Assembly: GCA_000750105.3 (NCBI GenBank)
Contig: JPHH03000019.1
Span: 248,001-312,000 of the forward strand
From: Tolypocladium sp. Sup5 PDA-1
Lineage: Eukaryota; Ascomycota; Sordariomycetes; Hypocreales; Ophiocordycipitaceae
DNA length: 64,000 bases
Reading direction: 5' to 3'
Of the stretch, positions 33,356 through 44,592 are shown piece after piece. The notes beneath the pieces were generated by a model. The model saw only the letters and a program-made list of their open reading frames with translations, searched no databases and had not been told where the DNA came from. Numbering within the stretch: position 1 is the stretch's first letter; each line of letters starts with the position of its first letter. The translations under genes and the position numbers were made by a program.

Positions 33356-34708
33356 GGTAACAGATGCGAGGATGTTGGGTGGGTAAGAATTGGGATGTTG
33401 AGAGTTCAGAGTGAGGAGGGTGCTTGTGTTTTGCGAGCAGGGTTGCAAAATAGGGTGAGGAAGGAGGGAAAGTCGGGGAAACGTGCCGCGCGTGGGCCAA
33501 GTATTTATGCTCGCCGGGCGTGCAGCACAATCAATACCCAGAGTTTCCGACTGGGACAGCGTTGATTCACTGTTCTGTTCACCGTTGCTACTTGGATTTG
33601 CCAGAGGGGGACAGGGGGCCGCGCAGTAACTGGCGAGTGAATCTGCTCAGTGCCCATTGATTGGGGCCCGGGGGGTCCTCTGCCAACACCTTCTGCGGCT
33701 TTACATTGAGCTATTATGCTCTGTATATGCCGGCATGCTGCTGCGGATGTGCCCTTTGTGAAGTTGATGTCCTGTTCAACCGGTCAGAGGCGCTCACCGG
33801 ATGGTGGAAATCAAAGAAGTGACTGGGGGCAGCACTGGCCGCGGAGTCGCCTCCTCGAGCAAACAGTGTAGAATGAAAACTCCGTTTTACTACGGAAACG
33901 ACTTTCTATTGTTTAATGGCGTGGATTGTGGTGAACAGCTTCTGGCTGTGTTGCTGCAGAGATCCATCGCGAAGGCAAGGCGATGGGGAGATGGTGCCAG
34001 CCCCTGGATGCAGAGCCGATCCTTGTGCTCAGCACAAGTAAAAACTAAATATTTTTCTGTAGGAACAAAATCGTATTGTTGAGCTGCACAGATTGTAGAA
34101 ACCCGTCTGCGGCTGTGTTGCTACAGACATCATCGCGAAGCCACGGGCGGTGCAGTTACTACAGCGGGAGAGACTTACCGGCCCCTGGCCTTCATGTCAG
34201 CCACCGCAATCGCCATATTCGAATTCCATTTCCTTAGCTGCTTTCATATCCTTCTCTTGTAGTTGATTCGAACGCATCACTGTGGACATATTTGTGCAAA
34301 CAAAAGTGTTGTTGGTTGGCGGGCAAAGGCAAGCAGAGGAGCCTGTGGCGGCGGGCGACACGCTGACCATCAGCACTCCAGCGCTCCCAGGTATTGATCA
34401 TCAAATAAGCATGAACCCAACATCATGCCCAGGATGGATATGCAATGGGCATTTTGCCAAGTCGTTGCTGCATGTCGTTGGATCGGGATCTTGCAGCTGT
34501 CTCAGTCACATGTTCTGCGTGCGGGCGTGCTGCCCCTCCTCCCCAAACGCAGCTGAACTCGGTGACGCTGAACCTTCACGTCGCCAAGCCCTCGCCTCTC
34601 CTCATTCATCTCAGCCCACACATCTAAATCACACGAAATCCGGTCCTGAATTGCTGCAAAAAGAATCAAACTCTCTCGCTAAGTAGTACCCTCCGACCAT
34701 CCGATACC
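33356..34708. other. divergent intergenic region with diverged repeat
   Basis: Between the coiled-coil gene (-) and D-lactate dehydrogenase (+). It holds two diverged direct copies of a short segment (listed separately) and no supported gene. Confidence 0.4.
33943..34188 (+). repeat. diverged direct repeat, two copies
   Basis: Copy 1 lies at 33943-34006 and copy 2 at 34110-34188. Shared blocks are GGCTGTGTTGCT, CATCGCGAAG and GCCCCTGG, in the same order with mismatches and small indels between them. It is non-coding and the origin is unknown. Confidence 0.5.
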
Positions 34709-35752
34709 ATGAAGCTCTCTGTGTTCAGCAGCAAGCCCTACGACAAGAAATACTTTGACGCTGCCAACGCCGCGAGGCAGGCTTCCAAGATACACATCGT
34801 CTACCACGAGTTCTCGCTGAGCGAGGAGACAGTGTTCCTGGCCAAGGGCTCCGACGCCGTTTGCGTCTTCGTCAACGACTCCCTCGGCCCAGCCGTCGTC
34901 GAGGCGTTGGCTCGAATCGGCGTCAAGGCCATCCTGCTTCGCTGCGCGGGCTTCAACAACGTCGACCTCGAAGCCGCAGAGAAACATGGCCTGCTCGTAG
35001 CCAACGTGCCCTCGTACTCTCCCGAGGCCGTCGCCGAGTTCGCCGTGGCGCTGATCCAGACGCTCAATCGAAACACGCACCGCGCGTACAACCGCGTTCG
35101 CGAGGGCAACTTTGCGCTCGACGGCTTGCTCGGACGGACGCTGCACGGCAAGACGGTCGGGATCATCGGCACGGGGAGAATCGGCGTGGCCACGGCTCGT
35201 ATTCTGAAGGGGTTCGGGTGCCGCGTCGTTGCGTACGATCCGTTTCCCTCGCCGGCGTTCAAGGAGATCGGCGAGTACAAGAGCCTCGAGGAGCTGCTGC
35301 CGCAGAGCGACATCATCAGCCTCCACTGCCCGCTCATGGATTCCACGCGGCACATCATCAACGAGCAGACGATTTCAAAGATGAAGCCCGGCGTGATGCT
35401 CGTCAACACCTCCCGGGGCGGCCTGATCGACACCAAGGCCGTCATCCACGCGCTCAAGACCAAGCACCTCGGGGGCCTGGCTCTTGATGTGTACGAGGAT
35501 GAGAGCTCGCTGTTCTACGACGACCACTCGGGCGAAGTCATACAAGACGATGTCCTCATGCGGCTGACGACGTTTCACAACGTGCTTGTTTGCGGCCACC
35601 AGGCATTCTTTACGGAGGAGGCGCTCAAGGAGATTGCGGAATGCACACTGCGCAACATTGAGGAGTATACTGCGAATGGAGCTTGCAAGAACTCGTTGAC
35701 AAAGAATCCAAATATCAAGAGACAGGGCTCTCTTCCGGTGCGAAATGTGTAA
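34709..35752 (+). CDS. NAD-dependent D-lactate dehydrogenase (D-2-hydroxyacid dehydrogenase)
   Basis: Intronless, 347 residues from the ATG at 34709. The substrate domain reads RCAGFNNVDLEAAEKHGL. The NAD site is KTVGIIGTGRIGVATARIL (GxGxxG with an acidic end further on, AYDPFP). Catalytic positions of the family are seen as the Arg in VNTSRGGLID, the Glu in DVYEDESSLFYDD and the His in CGHQAFFTEEAL. The whole C-terminal stretch closely follows bacterial fermentative LdhA. The enzyme interconverts pyruvate and D-lactate in the cytosol. Lack of introns in an intron-rich neighbourhood and LdhA-like sequence raise the possibility of bacterial origin. Confidence 0.92.
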   Translation: MKLSVFSSKPYDKKYFDAANAARQASKIHIVYHEFSLSEETVFLAKGSDAVCVFVNDSLGPAVVEALARIGVKAILLRCAGFNNVDLEAAEKHGLLVANVPSYSPEAVAEFAVALIQTLNRNTHRAYNRVREGNFALDGLLGRTLHGKTVGIIGTGRIGVATARILKGFGCRVVAYDPFPSPAFKEIGEYKSLEELLPQSDIISLHCPLMDSTRHIINEQTISKMKPGVMLVNTSRGGLIDTKAVIHALKTKHLGGLALDVYEDESSLFYDDHSGEVIQDDVLMRLTTFHNVLVCGHQAFFTEEALKEIAECTLRNIEEYTANGACKNSLTKNPNIKRQGSLPVRNV

Positions 35753-35994
35753 TGGCTATCTTGGTCTGCCTTTCTGCTGCCCTGCACTCCTTTGCGCAAA
35801 GCTCGACTCTGCTTGGTGTTTGGGAGGGGTTCTTTAAGGTAAAAAGAGTATTATCTATGAGTTCAACTAAAATTACTCGCAAGATGCAGATGCTTGAACG
35901 TTTGTCAACGCCACATTAAGGGGTATACACGCTTCTTGGCCTTGCCTTCCACCACCTTCTATGTCCGCTCCTCGTGCAAGGGGCAGCCACAGCT

Positions 35995-37924
35995 TCAGGG
36001 ATTGCTCACATAGCTCCTCGCCCGTCTCAGGTCGTCATCACGCTCCAAATCGTCCCTAACGACCCCACTGCCGTCCGCCCGACCCTTCTCCTTCGCCGCC
36101 TCGACATCGTCCGAACCGGAACCGGAGCCGAGGTCATCCTCACCACCGTACGCATACTTGCTCCGCGCCCGAATCCGCGCCCCGTACTTCCAGAACAGAA
36201 AGGGAATCGCGCAGCACGCCAGGCTGATGAAGGCCAGCAGCGTCGAGGCCCACTGGTCGCCCATGCGGTCGTACATCTGCTCCGTGAAGAGCACCACGGC
36301 GGCGCCCCAGAAGCTGCGGATAAAGGTCTTGGCGGCGAGTGCGGAGGCGGCCTGGTGCTGGTACGAGTCGACGAGGTAGTTGTTGGCCGAGTTGTACAGG
36401 AAGATGAAGCCGAAGCCGACGGGGAAGCCGCCCATGGCGGGGCCGGCCCAGGATAGCTCCGGGTACGACGTCCAGGCGAAGATGAAGAGCCCGATGGGGA
36501 TGAACCAGCACGAGGCCATCATGGGGATCAGGCGCGCTTCGGCAGGCGGGTGGCCGTTGTGGCGCTTCACCAGGGTGAGGTAGTGCTTGTTGATCAGCGG
36601 CGAGCACACCGCGGAGCAGATGACGCCGACAGCCACGGGAATGAACATCATGCCCGTCTTGCCGGCCGAGTACCCCTTTCCCTTTTGGTAGATGATGGGG
36701 AACGCGACGAAGAACATGTACAGCAGGCCGTACAGCACGCTCATGTAAATCGAGATGAGCAAGACGATGAGCTCGCCGAACAGCAGCTGGAACGGCCGGA
36801 TGAGGAAGATGGCGAGGCGCTCCGAGAGCGGGCGCAGGTCGAGCTCCTGCTCGGTGACGTGCGAGGCGTCGCCCGTCACGGCGCGCAGCTTCTTGGCCCT
36901 CCGGGCGAGGATGGTGGGCGTGTACGTCTCCGGCACGGTGAAGGTGATGAGGATCCAGACGACGCCGGAGAAGATGAGCTGGATCCAGTAGAGCCAGCGC
37001 CAGCCGGTGGCGTCGGAGAGGAAGCCACCGATGAGGGGGCCGACTGGTTACTCTGTTAGCCATCGATATCCTGCGTCACCCAAGGGGTTCTGGATACTCA
37101 CTCGCAGGGCCGATAAAGGGGGCCGCCGAAAACGCAGCCATGGGCACGCCGCGCTCCTCGTTCCGCCAGAGGTCCGCGAGCGTGCCACCAACGAGCGTCA
37201 TCGGCGCAGAAAACGCAATGCCGTCGATGGCTCGACAAACCAGCAGCGTCTGGATATTCTTGGCCACCGCGCAGGGAATGACGAACACCACGGCAATCAG
37301 CAACGTCGAGCCACTGTTCCCTCACCTGTCAGCCTCTCTCTCCATCTTCACGCCGGGGGTCAGAACTTACTAGATGACCCTCCGCCCATAAATCTCCGAC
37401 AGCGGCGCAAACACCATCGGCCCAACCCCAAAGCCCACGACAAACAGCGAGATGCTCAGCAGCGCCACCTCCTCGCTGACGCCAAACTCGTCGGCCACGC
37501 CGGGGATGTTCGCCGTGACGACGGCCGACGCAAACGCCACGACGAAGCACGTCAGCGCGACGACCATGGTGCAGTACCACTTGAACGCCGTGCTCCAGTT
37601 CTTGGGGTTCTCGGCGTCGTGCGGCGTGAAGGTGACGAGCGTGTGCCGCGGGTGGGAGGGCGCGGCGGGCAGCTCACCGGAGGCCGTCTCGAGGGTGTAC
37701 TCGGCGAGCTGGGCGTTGCGCGTGAGGGTGCGGTAGGGGAGGGTGATGTCGAGGGCTGGGTCGAGGGGCTCCTTGTGAGAGGTGTCGTGGTGATGGGCGT
37801 GGTGATGGGCGTGGGAGGAGGAGGTGGAATGGCGGTTTGAAGGGGGAGAGCGTGTGTGTGCTTCAGAGGCCATGGCAGGATCATGGGCCTCCTCCGCCGC
37901 TGGCGATGCAACTCTTCCATCCAT
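35995..37924 (-). CDS. MFS transporter, DHA1 (drug/polyamine-type)
   Basis: Minus-strand exons 37924-37371, 37313-37102 and 37043-35995 encode 604 residues. A His/Ser-rich cytoplasmic N-terminus of about 100 residues is followed by [15 protein letters not shown], the usual entry to TM1 in fungal DHA1 proteins. Motif A is seen as [13 protein letters not shown] across the first splice junction, and motif-C-like sequence as [17 protein letters not shown] across the second. Twelve membrane segments can be counted, with a central loop after TM6 ([13 protein letters not shown]). Members are proton antiporters exporting drugs, polyamines or toxins at the plasma membrane; the substrate is unknown. 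The acidic C-terminus (GSGSGSDD) is poorly conserved. Confidence 0.92.
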
Positions 37925-38905
37925 GATGAATCCAATCTCTATCAAAGCGCTCAAGAATAAACCCTCACGTCAACAAACCATAGCGCATTCACACCTCACC
38001 TTACACGCTTCCCCCCCAGCCTTATATACTCCCACCACCGGCAAAGCCCAGCCAATCCCATCACACCACCCTCTCGCCATAGCCGAAAAGTCCAGTCAAA
38101 AGAATCAAACCCTCAAACTCCACCGTTCCGTCTCCACCGCCGCCGCCCGGGCCCCGTTAAACAAACGCGCAGCAGAGCCAGAGCAGGTACGAGTAGGCAA
38201 TAAGCTTTGCTGCCAGCAGTACTCCGTACACAAGCAAAAAAACCGGGCCAAGCCCGCCCCGAGTCCGCGGAGCCCCACCTGCAACGTGCCCGGCGTGCTC
38301 CACCCAACTGACGCAGTTTTGCTCAATCCCTGCGGCTCCTCCGGGAATGGGCAGCCCGTGGTGGTGTTATTTCCTTGACAGGGCAGGATGTTGCCTTATC
38401 ACGAGTCAAAGGTGGATCCAGAAGGGGATAATTCGGCGTTCTAGTGAAGAAACCCGCTTTTCCGTACGGACCTGCAAGGCTGGATGCAAGATCGAAACCT
38501 GGTTAAAAGACGCAAAACTTCATCATCAGGGAGTCAAGACACTGCCAGTCAAATGCTGCTCTCGAAAACATCCATAATCTCTGTCTCTGCCATCATGACA
38601 TCTCCGTTCCTCTGATGCAGGGCAGAGATCGCTGCCGGGGGGCGTTTTCAGCCACGGCACTTGCGCGCGGCACTGAAATATTTTGGGGCTCCACTCGGCG
38701 CCGGGTGGGGCCGGAATGCCATCCGACACACCTCCCACGGGCGGGCCATCGATCACATCACAAGCCCAGGCACTGTTCACTCCCGTGACACGCCACAGCC
38801 CTAACGGAAGCCATGTCCTCTATTTCCATATCAATACTCTATACAGTCTATTTCACTCCAAGTCTCCAGCCGCCCCCAACGACGTCACACCTCGCGGCCC
38901 ATCCG
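37925..38905. other. intergenic
   Basis: Promoter of the MFS transporter (C-rich on the + strand) and the 3' flank of the F-box gene. No gene supported. Confidence 0.45.
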
Positions 38906-41289
38906 TCATCGGAGCTCCACGTCAAGCCTCACAATGCCATTCAGCTCCTGCACCAAGTCGACGCTCACCGTGCCGCTCATCCTGTCTCCGTCCCTCCAGC
39001 GCCGGCGGTCAAAGTAGCACCCCCGCGGAGTCTCCGTTTCGCGGGGACTATTTCCAACGGCTCCATCCAACGGCTGATAGAGAACCGAACTCACTTGTGG
39101 CATATCACCGTCCTCATCGCCGCCAGTCATCGCGATATCTCCGTCATTGTCTACTCGTCGAACGCTGCCATCCCGCTGGACAGCCGTCCGCGTGTACGGC
39201 TCAAAGCTGCCAGAATCGACCGCCCAGGCCTTGGCCCACCCCTCGGCACTAAATGCCCAGATGATCATCTCGGGAGACGAATCCAGCGCCATCTCTGTCA
39301 AGTTGTTGCAGGTCGCCACAGGCTGCCCGCTGATCTCAATGGGGTACACTGCGCTGTTCTGGAACGGCTCGCTGAAGATGTCGATTGCGCGGTAGCTCTC
39401 ATCCAGATGCCACGACGTTGACACTCTCCGCCGTCCGGTTTCGTCGAGCTGGTCCGCCAGCGGCTGAAAGATGGCCGCACTGCGAGACATGTCGTGAAAC
39501 AGGTCTGGCGGTACCGTGTAAAACACAACAATCTGCCCTTCCGCCTCGGGCTCGGACGACCCTACAGGACATCCGGCCGAAAACGTGGCCACCACACGAA
39601 CGCCATGTCGAGTATCTGCTCCCGCAGCATAGAGAATCGGCACCGGGGAAGATGCTCCTGCCGGTGGCCGAAACCACACTTTGCGCAGCAGACGCGTCAG
39701 GGAGCCCACCGGCGCATCGGTACCAAGGCAGAGGTTCCCCGTGCGAGGGTCAGTAAACAGGATGTGGTATCCATCGCTCAGGGGAACAGCTCGATAATGG
39801 TCCGCGCTGCCGGCAGAGACCTTGCGGAAGAAGCTGACATCTGATGATCCGCCCTCGAAAAAGTCAAGGGGTCTCGTCCGCGGAGCCTGCCCGGGCAGGG
39901 ATATGATCGAGTGCATGTCTTGGATCGACGGCTGGCCTTGTGCGGTGTTCACCAAGGACATCACCGCAGTGCCGCTGGAACCCAGAAGCAAGGTGCTGAA
40001 CCCCTGAACAATATCACTGAGAGATTCGAGGGGATTTCCGAGCCCGGCAGCCGAGCTGATCAACCGGAGCTTCTTGGCCGTGTCGATTCCTCGTCGACTT
40101 GGCAGAAAGTAGAGAAAGTCACTCGGCGACGACAGCGGGAACCATCTGCTCAGATCCTGGCCAGTCAGAGCATCCACCTAGTGAAGCTCGATCCCGGCGG
40201 CGCATCCAAACGCCACGCAGTTGCGCTGAGGACTAATGGCCACGGAGCGCGGGGGGTCGTCCGCATGACAGACGTTCCTGTAGACGCACCTCTGTCCATT
40301 CTCAACGCGTGGTGCACTATGCGGGGATCTCTCGTGGCAGATGCAGGGCTTCAAGGCCTTGCCAGCCGAGTTGGGCGAGTTGGATCCCGAGCCTGAAGCC
40401 GATGTTGGTGCCGAGCTCTCGTTGGATGCTTGGGCCGAAGCCGGCTTCGATGACCGTTGTGCTTCGCCCGCAATGTCGCACACCATGCCCACACGGCCCT
40501 CCATCAGAAAGGCCACCGAGTACCGACCAGCCGATGTGTCCATGCTACAAGATATGATCCTTCGAGGGCAGATGATGCTCGTCACCGGCCGCAAGAAACC
40601 CAACGGCATCCCGTGTCGCCGACGCAACGGAATCGACCACGCCGACCTCCCCGGAGGGCAAACATGATTGAGCTCGTAGATGTACGCAATCTGCCCATGC
40701 GCAGTCACCAAATACCTCCCGCAAAGGCTCACCGTAAACGTCACCGCGCCGTTGAGGAGCCCTCCCGCCCTGGCCCGAGGCACCATGTCGCCAAAGTCCA
40801 TGTGCCCGACTTCCGTGAAGGCGCTCCTGTGGACGTCGGAGAGGTTGCACTCCCTCGAGATCCATTTGCTCATGATCCTCTCCTGGTTCAGCCCCGGCGT
40901 CCGAGCCATCGTAATGGGCGACAGGATGCGGAGGATGCTGCTCCACCAGCCGCCTTGTCGGAGCATCTCCATGAGGAGCACGCGGTTGAGGCTCGCGACG
41001 AACCAGGACCGACACGTGTGTCGTGCGGCGTTGAAGTCCCGCGGATAGAGGAGTGTGTATATCTGCTGCATAATCTCTGTAGGAACCTTCATCGAGCTCG
41101 GCCGCCCTGCAAAACACTCGTCAGCATCCAATCCCCATCATCCGGCAGGATCTTCAAGTCATTCTCACCATCGCCATAGCAGTCATATCCCGCATAATCA
41201 CTCCCAACAACCCTCTCCACATCCGCCACCCTCCCCGGCAGCGCCCTGATGCTGTCCTCGCCGCTCGCCACCAGCGCCACGACGGCCAT
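38906..41289 (-). CDS. F-box protein with internal in-frame TAG
   Basis: Minus-strand exons 41289-41169 and 41106-38906. Translation to the TAG at 40180-40178 gives 349 residues. Decoding it as an amino acid gives 773 residues ending ELNGIVRLDVELR. The F-box lies near residues 46-80 (VPTEIMQQIYTLLYPRDFNA, AARHTCRSWFVASLNRVLL). A beta-propeller-like region follows (GRYLVTAHGQIAYIYEL, RPVTSIICPRRIISCSMD, SVAISPQRNCVAFGCAAGIE). The TAG falls at GIELH-W-VDALTGQDLSRWF, where Trp is expected in this fungal family, and 423 sense codons follow without a stop. F-box proteins link substrates to SCF ubiquitin ligases; the target is unknown. The first exon (MAVVALVASGEDSIRALPGR) was joined by a good GTGAGA donor, but a still earlier start is possible. 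Confidence 0.78.
40178..40180 (-). other. in-frame UAG in a tight hairpin (candidate A-to-I editing site)
   Basis: On the mRNA strand, UUCAC (40185-40181) pairs with GUGGA (40177-40173) around a UAG triloop. GAGC (40189-40186) pairs with GCUC (40171-40168) outside a single bulged U. The A to be edited is the middle base of the loop. Confidence 0.5.
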
Positions 41290-41829
41290 GGTCCCAACGG
41301 CGCGCTTCTCGGCGGCCGATCTCTGTGACGCCGTCCTCGCTCGCTTCGCCGGCCGGGTCCCCGCGATGCCGCGCGAGACGAGGATTTGCGAAGACGTCTT
41401 GGTGGCAGCCCCCAGGCACGGGAGGCTAGTGGTGTTGGGGTGAGTGATGGTATTACTGATTAGGTGGTGGTGGTTGTAGGTATCAGAGGCAAGTTGTGGT
41501 GGCTGGAAGGAGTAGAAGTAGGTCCGGTGTCAGCACAGCAGATGGAAGTGCTCGGCTTGGGGTCAACTGGACCTGCCTCACAACCAGAGACCCAGGCAGG
41601 TGAGTCACGGCCAGAGAGGCCTTGCTCTTGCTTAAATTGTGTGTTCGGGCAGTCAAGAAAACAGCTGAAAATGATTGTCTGACTCGAGGGTATGTATAAC
41701 ATCCTGTAGAAAACACAATCCTCCATATCAATAATACCATTATGCCGTACAGCAACAGCCAAACGCCACCAGCCATGTACCCCATTCCCAATCGTAGCAT
41801 CACTTCATTCAAGCATCATCCCTCTATCA
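41290..41829. other. intergenic or missed 5' exon of the F-box gene
   Basis: The minus-strand frame leading into the ATG at 41289 stays open back to about 41529 and is basic (RPAKRARTASQRSAAEKRAV). A 5' extension of the F-box protein from an upstream exon cannot be excluded. Confidence 0.35.
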
Positions 41830-44592
41830 CTAGTTGTCTCTCCTCCCGCCGTCCATCCACACGTTATCATCGCCGATGCCCAGCGCGCTATTCGCGTTGG
41901 GCAAGATCAGTGCCGGCTGGCCTTGAGACGACTGATCGCCATCGGTCTCCGTGTCGCCCGTGGCCAGCGGCGGGGGCGGATCGTTGTATATCCACGGCTG
42001 GTGGAGGCTGGATGAAAGCGTTAGTAGATGTGAGATGGCAGCTGAGTGCTGGCAACTTACGGAACGACAAGGCTCGGGTTCACAAACACTAATCCCTTCT
42101 CCTTGAACTCGTCGAGCGTGCTTCCCCTCCGCAGCAAAGCCTGCGACTGCCGAGGTTCGTCCTCATCCTCAAAGGCATCGTCCACCGCCTCCTCGCCGTC
42201 CGCGGCATTCCCCGCTTTGATAGCCCGCAGCGCAATGTACTTCGTCAACGGTTCAAACCGCCGGCTAAAATAATAGCTGTACCAGATTGAAAACGGGATG
42301 AGCGGCAGAATCGTGACAGACTGCACAAACGCAGCGAGCGACGCAATCTGTCCCACCATGACCACCTCAAACACAACGAGCCCGACGACGATGCGGTAGC
42401 AGATTATGCGCCACGCGCCGCCAGTAGCATGCTGGGGCTGGTCCATCGCGTACAGCACCATGTACTTGAACGTAAAGTACCCGAGCACAAAGTATATGGT
42501 CCCGAAGATGAGAATCACGAAGCCCCATTTGAGCACGCTGTAGATGAGGCAGAGGTTGAAGACCAGAAGCGCCGTGGGCAGGTAGAAGCCGTACTGGAAG
42601 ACGGGCGGCCTCTGCAGCTCGGCGTAGTCCCGCGGCGTCGACGACATCATCCGGTATATCGGAAACAGAAACACGCTGCCGACCTCGAGGATTCTAAAGG
42701 GCATCAGGCCGATGCCCTGGAGCATGATGAAACTGATGTAAAAGATGGACAGCTCCTCCACATCCGTAGCAATGACTGCGGGGATCTTGCTCGTGTCCTT
42801 TAAAAAGTCCCGGAGCACGCTCCAAAAGTCGAATCCCGTCCGCGAAACGGCAAAGACGAAGAAGGTGTTGAAAAAGGTAAAGAAGAAGTTCTTCGATATG
42901 AGCGACAGCTCCACGTCGCCCTGGGATATCATGCCCTGGTGGTTGGAGAGAAAGTCGTAAAGGTACGGCACAGCAACGTTGAGCAACGACACCACAAGGG
43001 TGGGAGCACCGTTCTGGAGGAGCGAGAGGATGATCGGGTGGGCCGACAGCCACGTGTAAAAGGATGGCACCACTCGCTTTATCGTGCAGATGCTCAGCCA
43101 AGACGCGAGGATCGCCGTGGGGAAGATCCAGATGAGCGTAAGGAACGTGATGAACATGGTAATAGCCCACGACTTGAGTCTTCGAACGCCGCGCGGGGCG
43201 TAGGTATTTTTCCAGACAAGATCGGACGGCGACGGGGTGTTTTTCGTCAGTAGGCAGCCAGGCCGAGGATCTATCCTAGCCTGGATGACCATCTGACAAG
43301 ATGCAACCGAGTCCATGGTAACGAGAGCCATGTCGGCGGCTTCATACTCCTTCTTGCGAGCCTCGATGACCTTTTCATCCAGCCTGCGGAGCTTCTCCTG
43401 GTAGTAGTCGATGGCATCGACCTTGCGGGTCCGCAGCTTCAAAGGTCCGTACGAAATTCTCATTTCAGGCCGGTCGCCTTCCTGAATGTGTGGTCGGTTC
43501 GAATCGCTCGCGAGAAGACGCGTATTCTCACCGGACTCTTCGTCGCCTCTATAGTTCCCTGCGTCTGCGCCCGATGCATCGTCGTTTGGCGTCTGAGTGG
43601 CGTCGCTGTGATGCTTCGTTCCCGCCTGCTGCTGCTTCAAATATTTGGCCCATGCGGCTTCAAGCTTGCGCAAGGTCTGATCTCGGTGTTCCACCAACTC
43701 GTCGAGTTCTTTCCAGTTTCGGCACAGCGTAACCGAGTCCACGAGGCCAATGTCTAGCCTTTCAATCAAATTCTTGAGCTTCTCCTCCGACCGCAGGCGC
43801 ATCGGTATCCCTGTCAAACGAAAGGTGCGGTCCGTGACGGTAGACTGCGATCCGAGATAATGCTGCCTGAACCGGATGATGCGGAACGTCTCCCAGTTGA
43901 TGGAGTAAATGGTCAAGCCAACGAAGAAGTATGTGAAGACAACATATGCCCACAGGAATGTTTTCTCGCTGCTTCTGTCCTTGTGTCCACCCCCGAGCGG
44001 GTCGCTGTCCAACCCATGGCTGTAGATGGGGAGCCCATCGTCGTCGCCGTTGGGTTGGTTGCCGCCCACGACGACCTGAAAGTGGCGGTAATGGGTGTTT
44101 ATCGGCCAGAGCACCACTACCGCAAAAAACGACATGACCATGAAGAGGCGAATCGCCATTTTAAAAAAGGTCAAGAACTAGGGCGTTGGGTGTCAGCTTG
44201 TACACGGTGGTCGCCGCAACGAGCACACCTACAACAAAGGCATCGAGCCCGGCAGACGCCAGGATCTGCTCCTCGGTGATCCTGTACAGCCCGGGTATCC
44301 ATCCGAAGAACGAGTTGCGCAGCGACGGCAGGCCGATGTTCGGGTCGAGGCGCCGCTTGCGCGCAGAGTAGAGCGAGGGCCATCGCGGGCGCAGTATCTG
44401 TGTCCCGTCCGTCGTCAGCTCCCCAGTTCCCACAACGACCCGTATCCGCCAGCTTACACAAAACGCGATGAGCGCCGAGACCCCGAGGATCAGGGACAGC
44501 ACCAGCTGGACCTCCAGGTCCTTCTGGGTCTTGGACGGCGGCTTGATGTAATCCTCGGGGTTGCACTTGTCGGGGTCATCGTCCAGACGCAT
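41830..44592 (-). CDS. CSC1/RSN1-type osmosensitive cation channel (DUF221/TMEM63 family)
   Basis: Minus-strand exons 44592-44233, 44177-42061 and 42007-41830 encode 884 residues. The three-part layout is clear: an N-terminal RSN1_TM region (LVLSLILGVSALIAFCVSW, LRNSFFGWIPGL, ITEEQILASAGLDAFVFLTF); a cytosolic PHM7-like domain (TVTDRTFRLTGIPMRLRSEE, KLRRLDEKVIEARKKEYE); and a 7-TM block (SWAITMFITFLTLIWIFPTA, LPFRILEVGS-like segment, FGTIYFVLGYFTFKYM). Family members are Ca2+-permeable, osmotically or mechanically gated channels (OSCA/TMEM63). The third exon supplies the short tail PLHQPWIYNDPPPPLA. A family role in plasma-membrane osmosensing is established; this member's localisation is inferred. 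Confidence 0.92.

Noticed and set aside
40140..40225. Intron to remove the F-box UAG (acceptor CACTAG)
   Set aside because: It would need a 39-nt intron with a GTGGCG donor and would delete what I believe is a conserved block, VAFGCAAGIELH.
43497..43512. GGTTCGAATC-like word resembling a tRNA B-box
   Set aside because: It lies inside the CSC1-like coding exon and no cloverleaf can be drawn around it.
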